From the NCBI RefSeq assembly GCF_030996345.1, contig NZ_CP118747.1, positions 62,001-126,000 of the forward strand: DNA of 64,000 nucleotides, in the 5' to 3' direction. This document shows, in pieces, positions 57,654 to 64,000 of the stretch. This stretch comes from Acidithiobacillus sp. AMEEHan (GTDB taxonomy: Bacteria > Pseudomonadota > Gammaproteobacteria > Acidithiobacillales > Acidithiobacillaceae). Both the position numbers and the translations under genes were made by a program. The notes under the pieces were generated by a model, which was not told the origin of the DNA, ran no database searches, and saw only the letters and a list, made by a program, of their open reading frames with translations. Within the stretch, counting starts at the first letter, position 1. Each line of letters begins with the position of its first letter.

Positions 57654-59348
57654 ATGTATACCCATCTTTCCGTCCCCTGGCTCAGCGCAGCGGCCTTGGC
57701 CCTCATGCCCACAGGACTCTTGTTGGCAGCCCTGGCGCGGGTACAGCCCACCCGTCACGCTGCCCTCAACACCCGTCAACGGATACGCTGGGCAGCCTTC
57801 TTCGCCTTGGCAGCGGCGCTGTTCGCCGATTGCACGTTTTTGCTCGGTGCCCGCGCCGACTTGACGCTGGCGGAGATTCCCCTTCCAAGTCTGCATTTTT
57901 CGCTACCGCTATCGATTGCCGTCAATGGACTCACCCTGACCCTGGCCACCCTGGCAGCCTTTGTCATCGTCATGATTGCGCAGTACAGCGTGCAATACCT
58001 CGATGGTGACCCGCAGCAGGCACGTTTTTCGCGGCTTTTGGCCAGCACTGCCGGTTTCTTTCTCATTGTCGTCGTGGCCGGCAACGTCGGGCTCTTTACC
58101 TTGGGAATTTTTGCCACCGGCTTTACCCTGCATCGATTGCTGAAGTTCTACAGCGAGCGCCCAAAAGCGATCATGGCTGCGCACAAGAAGTCGATCTTCA
58201 GCCGCAGTGCGGATCTCTGCCTACTCGGGGCAACCGTCCTCATCGGCCAAGCGACGGGCAGCCTGCAATTTGCGGCGCTGCGCCACAGCGTGGAACACAG
58301 CGCAAGCTTGCCCATCAGCCTGCAGATTGCCGCATGGTTGCTGGTTGCAGCGGTTATCCTCAAAAGCGCGTTGTTTCCCTTTCAAGGTTGGCTGATTCAG
58401 GTCATGGAGGCGCCAACCCCGGTCTCGGCCCTGATGCACGCCGGAGTCGTGTACAGCGGCGCCATCATCGCTCTGCGCTGCAGTGCTCTGCTGGTACGAG
58501 TACCCGACGCATTGCTTTTCCTGGGGGCGGTGGGCCTGCTCACGGTGTTCTTTGCCTCTCTGGTCATGACCACCCAAACCGCCATCAAGTCAGCCCTTGC
58601 CTGGTCGACGACGGCACAGCTGGGATTCATGTCACTCGAATTGGGTTTGGGTCTTTTCCCCTTGGCACTCCTGCATCTCCTGGGGCACTCCCTGTACAAG
58701 GCGCACGCTTTTCTTTCCTCGGGGAGCGTGACCGACCAACTGCGGCAGGTGCCGGCGGGTCCCAAGAAGATCCCGACCATGGGCGTCTGGATGGCAGCAG
58801 TGCTGGCGGGAGTGGTCATTGCTGGCGGCGGGGCTTGGGCATTGGGGGAAAATCCCCTGGCCGACCCAGACTGGTTTGCCTTGGTCGCCATCGTCTCCAT
58901 CGCCCTGTCGCAGCTTTTGGTCAAAGGCTTTGGCTTCGACAACCTGGCGGATCGCTTGAGCGCCCTCAGCCTGGCGTTGCTGACTGGCGGGCTCTACCTG
59001 CTCCTGCACAGTCTCTTTGTTTGGCTCTTCCGCAGCGATTTGGCTGCTCCCCTGGATGATACGGGCCTTGCCGAGCAAGTCTTGGTCTATGCCGTTGCCG
59101 CCAGCTTTTTGCTCCTGAGCTGGCTGCAGGGGCCAGGCCGAGCATTGCTACCCCAGCGCTTGCAACTCGCCCTCTACACCCATCTCTACAACGGCTTGTA
59201 CGTGGACTACTGGGTCGAGCAGTTTTCCCATCGCTTCTGGGCCGAGAAGGTCGGAGTGGAGCTGCCGCGCAAGAATCTTGCCTTGGAGTCTTTGGAGAAT
59301 ATCGCCCGTAATCAGGAAGTTCTGGAAAATTCTGGAGGTGCGCAATGA
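57654..59348 (+). CDS. dabB: DabB: proton-conducting (NuoL-like) subunit of the DAB carbon pump
   Basis: 564 residues with many membrane helices of the proton-antiporter/NuoL family. The motif HAGVVYSGAIIALRCSALL and FPFQGWLIQVMEAPTPVSALMHAG are the NuoL-like channel helices. It is preceded by an ideal AGGAGG site. DabB alone cannot be told from other NuoL paralogues, but the immediately adjacent DUF2309 gene fixes it as the membrane partner of DabA. It is believed to use the proton gradient to drive CO2 hydration. Confidence 0.9.
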   Translation: MYTHLSVPWLSAAALALMPTGLLLAALARVQPTRHAALNTRQRIRWAAFFALAAALFADCTFLLGARADLTLAEIPLPSLHFSLPLSIAVNGLTLTLATLAAFVIVMIAQYSVQYLDGDPQQARFSRLLASTAGFFLIVVVAGNVGLFTLGIFATGFTLHRLLKFYSERPKAIMAAHKKSIFSRSADLCLLGATVLIGQATGSLQFAALRHSVEHSASLPISLQIAAWLLVAAVILKSALFPFQGWLIQVMEAPTPVSALMHAGVVYSGAIIALRCSALLVRVPDALLFLGAVGLLTVFFASLVMTTQTAIKSALAWSTTAQLGFMSLELGLGLFPLALLHLLGHSLYKAHAFLSSGSVTDQLRQVPAGPKKIPTMGVWMAAVLAGVVIAGGGAWALGENPLADPDWFALVAIVSIALSQLLVKGFGFDNLADRLSALSLALLTGGLYLLLHSLFVWLFRSDLAAPLDDTGLAEQVLVYAVAASFLLLSWLQGPGRALLPQRLQLALYTHLYNGLYVDYWVEQFSHRFWAEKVGVELPRKNLALESLENIARNQEVLENSGGAQ

Positions 59349-61753
59349 ATCGTGAAGAGCAATTTACCACCCTCTGCGAGCAGGTGACACGCCGCATCGC
59401 CCCGCTCTGGCCCCTGGATAGCTACATTGCCGTAAATCCCTACTGGGGCTTTGCCGACCGCCCCTTTGCCGAGCTCGCCGCAGAGCTGCAAGGAAGCGTT
59501 GGCGAGCGGGTGATCATGGACCGGCGCTGGTACGCCGAGCAAGTGAGCGCGGGCAAACTTTCCATTGAAGACATCCTTCGTGCTGCCGAAGACTTGGGTC
59601 TTGGTGGGGACGAAGAGGATTGGCAAGCCTATCTGCAGGGGCAGATAGAGCCGCCCATGCGCCTGCCCCTGCTGCCGGAGCTCATGAACCGACAGGGACA
59701 CGCATCCATCTCGCAATACGTACTGGAGCAGATCAGTCATTTTTTGGCGGCCTACTATGATCGCGGGCAGGCCCTTTGGTCCTTGCCCAAAGATCCGAGT
59801 CAGGGACTGTTTGCCGCCTGGCGCCAATATACCCTGCACGATCACAGCCTGGGTCCCATGGGCTTGCGCCCTGCCCGTAAACAGCTGCTTGCTCTCTCTA
59901 CAGATGCAACAGCAGCCAGACGCTGGGCTCTGGAGGTTCTGGACCTACCCGATGCAGTAGTAGAGGCGTATCTTCTGGTCCTACTCAAATCCATCAACGG
60001 CTGGGCGAGCTGGTGCCGCTACCTGCTCTGGCAAGCGGAGCTCGAGGGGAAGTCCGATGCGGATCTTCTCGATCTGCTTAGCATTCGTCTGGTCTGGGAG
60101 GCACTCCTGCGCCAGCTCGCAAAGCCCGCGATCGTGGACTCCTGGCGGCGACAGCTGCGCGGCTGGCTTTACGACGACAAGAATGCCGAACACGAGGATG
60201 CACGGCGCAGCGAGGTGCTCCTGCGTGCCAGCGAAATCGCCTATCGCCGCCAGCTCGCAGCGTGCCTGCGCCGCCAGCCCTCGCGGACCCATCGAAGCAA
60301 CGGGAAACCGCGGATACAGGCGGCATTCTGTATCGACGTCCGCTCCGAGGTCTTTCGTCGCCACCTGGAGAGCGTCCTCGACGATTTTGAGACCATCGGC
60401 TTTGCCGGTTTCTTTGGCGTCCTGCTCGACTACAAACGCCAGGGCGACAATGTCGCCCGCGCGCAGGCACCGGTGCTGCTACGTCCGCAAGTGCATGTCG
60501 AGGAGACCGGACCAGAAAAGATCCTGCAGCGGCGTTTTCGCCGCCTGCGTCGGAGCGCCGAATGGAAGCACTTCAAACTATCGGCGGCATCCTGTTTCTC
60601 TTTCGTCGAGACCGCTGGCTTGAGCTACGTCGGCAAACTGCTGGCGCACACCGTGGGCTGGCAGCGCCCCTCTTTGCCACCCGATCTGGCTGGGCTCTCC
60701 GCCGCTGCACGGACCCGGTTGCACTGCGTTTTGCCACCCTCCCTGCATCCCGAAGAGCGGGTGCAGATGGCGGCATCCATCCTCACTGGTCTGGGGCTGA
60801 ATCACGGCATGGCACAGCTGGTGCTCTTGGTAGGGCACGGCAGCTCTACCACCAACAACCCGCACCGCGCTGGTCTCGATTGTGGCGCCTGCGCAGGGCA
60901 AACCGGAGAGGTAAATGCCCGCGCAGCAGCGGATCTGCTCAACGACCCAGCGGTGCGTATCGGCCTGCGCGCAAAAGGTTGGGAGATCGACGACAAGGTC
61001 GTCTTTTTGCCTGCCCTGCACGATACCACCACCGATCAAGTGGAAATCCTGGTCGGCATCGACGACCCGCGCCTCGACCCCGAACGGCTACGGGAATTAC
61101 AGGAGAGTCTGGCCGAAGCCGGTAAGCGTTGCGGATTGGAGCGCATCCTGCGCCTCGAACCCGATCTACGTGACCCTGTCGCCGTGGCGCAAAACCTCCT
61201 GCATCGAGGTCGGGACTGGTCCCAGGTGCGACCGGAATGGGCCCTGGCCGGCAATGCCGCCTTCATCGCCGCCCCGCGCTGGCGAACTCGGGGACGCAAT
61301 CTCGCCGGCCGCGCTTTCCTGCACGACTATGACGCGAACAAAGACCCGGACTTTTCCGTATTGCGGCTCATCCTTACCGCACCCTTGGTGGTAGCGAACT
61401 GGATCAACATGCAATACTACGCGTCGACCATCGATAACCAGCGCCAAGGCTGCGGCAACAAGGTACTGCACAATGTGGTCGGCGGCACCATCGGCGTCCT
61501 GGAAGGTAACGGCGGTGATCTGCGGGTAGGCTTGTCCGAGCAATCCTTGCGCGACAATACCAGCAATTTGCAGCATGAGCCCCTGCGCCTCTCGGCCCTC
61601 GTAGAGGCACCTTGTGAGGCCATGGACCGCATCATCGCCGAAAGTCCAGCCCTGCGCCAACTGGTCGATAACCGCTGGCTAACCCTACTGCAGATCGGTC
61701 GCGAGGGGGAATTGCGCGAGCGACGCGGCGCCGGAGACTGGGTGCGCGTCTAG
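59345..61753 (+). CDS. dabA: DabA: DUF2309 carbonic-anhydrase-like subunit of the DAB carbon pump
   Basis: 802 residues. The beta-carbonic-anhydrase-like zinc ligands are visible: C329 and D331 in FCIDVRSE, H498 in LVGHGSST and C513 in GLDCGAC. This matches the Cys-Asp-His-Cys set reported for Halothiobacillus DabA. The start overlaps dabB (ATGA). With DabB it accumulates bicarbonate in the cytoplasm for carboxysomes or RuBisCO. Neither rubisco nor carboxysome genes are in this window. Confidence 0.95.
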   Translation: MNREEQFTTLCEQVTRRIAPLWPLDSYIAVNPYWGFADRPFAELAAELQGSVGERVIMDRRWYAEQVSAGKLSIEDILRAAEDLGLGGDEEDWQAYLQGQIEPPMRLPLLPELMNRQGHASISQYVLEQISHFLAAYYDRGQALWSLPKDPSQGLFAAWRQYTLHDHSLGPMGLRPARKQLLALSTDATAARRWALEVLDLPDAVVEAYLLVLLKSINGWASWCRYLLWQAELEGKSDADLLDLLSIRLVWEALLRQLAKPAIVDSWRRQLRGWLYDDKNAEHEDARRSEVLLRASEIAYRRQLAACLRRQPSRTHRSNGKPRIQAAFCIDVRSEVFRRHLESVLDDFETIGFAGFFGVLLDYKRQGDNVARAQAPVLLRPQVHVEETGPEKILQRRFRRLRRSAEWKHFKLSAASCFSFVETAGLSYVGKLLAHTVGWQRPSLPPDLAGLSAAARTRLHCVLPPSLHPEERVQMAASILTGLGLNHGMAQLVLLVGHGSSTTNNPHRAGLDCGACAGQTGEVNARAAADLLNDPAVRIGLRAKGWEIDDKVVFLPALHDTTTDQVEILVGIDDPRLDPERLRELQESLAEAGKRCGLERILRLEPDLRDPVAVAQNLLHRGRDWSQVRPEWALAGNAAFIAAPRWRTRGRNLAGRAFLHDYDANKDPDFSVLRLILTAPLVVANWINMQYYASTIDNQRQGCGNKVLHNVVGGTIGVLEGNGGDLRVGLSEQSLRDNTSNLQHEPLRLSALVEAPCEAMDRIIAESPALRQLVDNRWLTLLQIGREGELRERRGAGDWVRV

Positions 61754-61776
61754 TATTCACCGTTTGCTTCGTACTT

Positions 61777-61802
61777 GGCCCCGCGCAGAGATTCTCGGGG
61801 CC
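61777..61802 (+). other. Inverted repeat after dabA
   Basis: GGCCCCG (61777-61783) and CGGGGCC (61796-61802) can form a hairpin with a 12-base loop. There is no T-run after it, so it may be an mRNA-end or processing structure rather than an intrinsic terminator. Confidence 0.4.
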
Positions 61803-61881
61803 ACTGACTTGCGGCGGCTGCAATCTATCGCAATCTCTGCTACTTTCAGCGGGCTTCGTCATCCACCAAGAGGATCTTCCC

Positions 61882-62124
61882 ATGGAAAGCGAACATCAGG
61901 ATCTAGCAACGGAATTTCCGGAACTTGCAGCACGCATCAGCACCCTCCGCGTCAATCATCCCCACTTTGCTAAACGCTTGGCCGAGTTCGACGCCTTGAC
62001 GGCCGAGATCGAGCACATCGAGCGGAATGACGCTGCCTCCGGCAGCAGTTCCCTGGAGGAAATGAAGAAACAGCGTCTCGCCCTCAAGGACGAGCTCTAT
62101 CGGATCCTGCAGTCGGAAAGTTGA
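61882..62124 (+). CDS. YdcH-family (DUF465) small protein
   Basis: 80 residues. The helix-rich pattern RISTLRVNHPHFAKRLAEFDALTAEIEHIER followed by SLEEMKKQRLALKDELYRIL is that of DUF465/YdcH proteins, which form a predicted coiled coil. Function is unknown. It follows dabA by 128 bp and precedes the phospholipase-D-like gene by 25 bp on the same strand. Confidence 0.82.
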   Translation: MESEHQDLATEFPELAARISTLRVNHPHFAKRLAEFDALTAEIEHIERNDAASGSSSLEEMKKQRLALKDELYRILQSES

Positions 62125-62149
62125 GCCAGCCCATTGCGGAAGCCCTCTC

Positions 62150-63178
62150 ATGCTCTACATCGAACCCAACGCGGGCGTGCAACCGGTGCTCCAAATCATT
62201 CGCGATGCGCGCCGCGAACTGGACATTGGTGTCTATTACCTGAATGATCGGAAAATCCTCGCGGCGCTGGCAAACGCCCAGGAACGAGGGGTGCGAGTGC
62301 GGGTGATCATCGCCGCCAAGCCCTACGGCATGAAGCCGTGGCAGGTACAGAAAGAAGAGCGCGCCATAGCCGCGACGGGAGTGCAGTGGAAAACGGCGCC
62401 CTATCGCTTCACCTCCCATGGTGAGCACTACGCTTTCTACCACGCCAAATATTGCGCCAATGGCCATGAAGCAGAAATCGGCAGCGCCAATTTCAGTTGG
62501 TCGGCCTTTCACCACAACCGGGAATATCTGTATGTCACCCGAGATCCCGCCATTGTCTCGGCAGTGCATGCGGTTTTCGACGCTGACTGGGACAATCGGC
62601 GCGCGCCCCAAGAGAGCGCAGAGCGTCTGGTCCTTTCCCCCGGCCACAGTCTCGGGCCCATCCTCGACGTCATTCGGCAGCCAGGGGCCATTGCCATAGA
62701 AAGCGAGGAACTCGGGCCCTATCGTCCCATTCTCGATGCGTTGGCCGCCAAGGGTAGCGAGCTGCGTCTCCTGCTGCCGGCGACGCTGAATCCCGATGAT
62801 CTGCAGAATGTCGAACTCCTGCGCCAGCACGGTTGCCAGGTGCGCTTCTTGCCAAGCAAACCGCTCTATCTCCACGCCAAGATGATCGTGGGCACCAATC
62901 TGGCCTTCGTGGGCTCCGAGAATTTCAGCCAGACCAGTTTGGAAGACAACCGGGAGATGGGGGTCTTGCTCCGCAGTGCGGCCGTCTCCACCCTGCAGCA
63001 GCAGTTCGACGCCGACTGGCAGCAAGGGCAGGAGCATCCGGAACATGCCGCCCAGACACCTGCGTCAGACACCCATCATTTACCAAATGGCATGGGTTGG
63101 GCCATAGGCAAGGCGGTCGTCGAAGGCGGGCGATTGGTCGTGGATGCAGCCGGTGACGCCTTACGCCACGCGCGTTAG
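62150..63178 (+). CDS. Phospholipase-D-like protein
   Basis: 342 residues with two PLD half-sites: FYHAKYCANGHEAEIGSANFS and LYLHAKMIVGTNLAFVGSENFS. Each carries the HxK part of the HKD motif; the aspartate is replaced by E/N-type residues, as in many PLD-like nucleases and cardiolipin-synthase relatives. There is no signal peptide. The reaction could be nuclease, phospholipase or phosphotransferase. It is probably cotranscribed with the YdcH-like gene. Confidence 0.85.
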   Translation: MLYIEPNAGVQPVLQIIRDARRELDIGVYYLNDRKILAALANAQERGVRVRVIIAAKPYGMKPWQVQKEERAIAATGVQWKTAPYRFTSHGEHYAFYHAKYCANGHEAEIGSANFSWSAFHHNREYLYVTRDPAIVSAVHAVFDADWDNRRAPQESAERLVLSPGHSLGPILDVIRQPGAIAIESEELGPYRPILDALAAKGSELRLLLPATLNPDDLQNVELLRQHGCQVRFLPSKPLYLHAKMIVGTNLAFVGSENFSQTSLEDNREMGVLLRSAAVSTLQQQFDADWQQGQEHPEHAAQTPASDTHHLPNGMGWAIGKAVVEGGRLVVDAAGDALRHAR

Positions 63179-63259
63179 CGATCTGGCTATCGATGCTGAG
63201 GCAGCGACAGCGGATCGGCTCATGACGCCCTCGCGGGCCGCCGCCACACGTTTCACATT

Positions 63260-64000
63260 CTACTCGTCCTCCCCCGCCTGATAAGCCGCGAGGGGTGCGT
63301 GATGGGCCGCCGCCATCTTCTGCAGGTAGGCCATGACCTGCTCATAGGACTTCACCCCTTTACTCGCAATCCACTCCTGCTTCATCTGCTCGGGGCCGGG
63401 CACCTTAAGTAAGGTGGTGGGGCTGTAGCTGACATCCTTGGCCGGCGGTGGTAACTGGGCACCAAGCTCATTCTGATGACGACGGAACCAGGCGCCACTC
63501 AGGGAGTGACCGGCCATACCGGCTTCCCGACGTAAGAGTTTGATATCGCCGCATTGCCCGGGATTGAAGGCTAAGGGCACCTGAATGGGAATGGGCTTGG
63601 GCGTGGGAGCAAAGTCCGGATGGTCGGTCCAAATTCCGCTGAAGACGCTCGCATTCTGGTCCCACTGCGACATCGGCGGCAGGTCGAGGATGGCCTCCGT
63701 CGTCTTCAGGATGTTCACCTGGGAGTAGAGATTGGTTTCCAGAAAACCCTTTTTGACCCAAGGCCCCATGGCCAAAGCAAAGGTACGGTGCGCATTGATG
63801 TGGTCGGCGCCGGACTGGGCGTCATCCTCGGTGAGGAACACCACCATGTGTTTCCACTCGGGGGTGGTGGAGAGGTAATGAATGAACTTGGCAGTGGCGT
63901 AATCGTTGTTGGCCACATAATAGTCCGGGGTGTAGTAGCAGGGACTGCGTCCGGCAGTGTGATCGTCGGGTAACCAGATATAGATGAAACGCGGAAACTT
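63260..64000 (-). CDS. Phosphoesterase (PF04185-like), 5' truncated at the window edge
   Basis: About 246 residues are visible, in frame to the last base. Features of the alkaline phosphatase-like phosphoesterase fold include FIYIWLPDDHTAG, VVFLTEDDAQSGADHINAHRTFALAMGPWVKKG and ILDLPPMSQWDQNAS. Such proteins include bifunctional YncE-phosphoesterases and phospholipase C relatives, often exported. The N-terminus is outside the window. The substrate is unknown. Confidence 0.82.
   Translation of the reverse strand, partial: KFPRFIYIWLPDDHTAGRSPCYYTPDYYVANNDYATAKFIHYLSTTPEWKHMVVFLTEDDAQSGADHINAHRTFALAMGPWVKKGFLETNLYSQVNILKTTEAILDLPPMSQWDQNASVFSGIWTDHPDFAPTPKPIPIQVPLAFNPGQCGDIKLLRREAGMAGHSLSGAWFRRHQNELGAQLPPPAKDVSYSPTTLLKVPGPEQMKQEWIASKGVKSYEQVMAYLQKMAAAHHAPLAAYQAGEDE

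Noticed and set aside
1-64000. CRISPR arrays, rRNA genes, insertion sequences
   Set aside because: No regularly spaced repeats, rRNA-like stretches or transposase genes with terminal repeats were found by eye.

Overview
The window is a dense, GC-rich (around 60%) proteobacterial chromosome segment. It most resembles a sulfur-oxidising, CO2-fixing acidophile of the Acidithiobacillus type. That is an inference from content: a cbbR-linked DabB/DabA dissolved-inorganic-carbon pump, a Tat-exported DsrE protein, a rhodanese/DUF2892/glutaredoxin/thioredoxin cluster behind a persulfide-sensor-like ArsR protein, a Sat-CysC fusion, and gammaproteobacterial-style housekeeping operons. No rRNA gene or CRISPR array was seen, and no complete mobile element.

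Layout. 1-9.3 kb (+): end of a metal ABC permease, a small Cys-rich protein, slt, murJ, ribF, ileS, lspA, then a 67-aa basic protein behind a near-consensus sigma-54 promoter with an upstream palindrome. 9.3-11.7 kb (-): a thioredoxin-like protein and an SbmA/YddA-type ABC exporter. 11.8 kb (+): Tat-exported DsrE. 12.3-20.6 kb (-): one probable nine-gene operon, arsR-type regulator, TolC-like protein, RND adaptor, RND pump, DUF2892, rhodanese, grxC, trxC, nitrilase. 20.7 kb: tRNA-Gly. 20.8-25.1 kb (-): tatD, tcdA, SCP2 protein, PhnD-like protein, ubiD. 25.2-28.6 kb (+): a TetR regulator with matching operators before itself and before a dienelactone hydrolase/old-yellow-enzyme pair, then an EamA exporter. 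28.7-30.1 kb: AT-rich accessory patch with an orphan gene and 434 bp of non-coding DNA. 30.1-33.1 kb (-): guaB-guaA. 33.3-45.4 kb (+): AbrB-type permease, pcnB, cca, folK, a deoxynucleoside kinase, panB, panC, a giant FAD/Fe-S dehydrogenase, DUF1275, Smr and class II aldolase proteins. 45.4-50.1 kb (-, with tRNA-Ser on +): small protein, acetyltransferase, NFACT/RqcH, sat-cysC, phosphoribosyltransferase. 50.4-55.8 kb (+): purH, purD, tsaC, hemF, pyrD. 55.8-56.4 kb (-): DUF3568 lipoprotein and tRNA-Leu. 56.6-63.2 kb (+): cbbR, dabB, dabA, a YdcH-like protein and a phospholipase-D-like protein. 63.3-64 kb (-): truncated phosphoesterase.

Two themes stand out. First, eight genes (ileS, an ABC transporter, a PhnD-like gene, an old yellow enzyme, an acetyltransferase, sat-cysC, purH, purD) are each broken by exactly one missing base, nearly always in a G/C run. 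Adding one base restores the expected length of every protein, and several are normally indispensable, so undercalled homopolymers in the sequence are the likeliest cause. Second, several regulatory layouts are readable directly from the DNA: the sigma-54 promoter with its palindrome, a duplicated TetR operator, a palindrome behind the ArsR-type gene, and intrinsic-terminator-like hairpins in the leaders of both purH and guaB, which hint at attenuation of purine synthesis.

The most promising new biology is (i) the operon joining a dithiol persulfide-sensor-like regulator to RND efflux and thiol repair, (ii) the sigma-54-controlled 67-aa protein, (iii) the SCP2/PhnD-like pair beside ubiD, and (iv) the purine leader hairpins.
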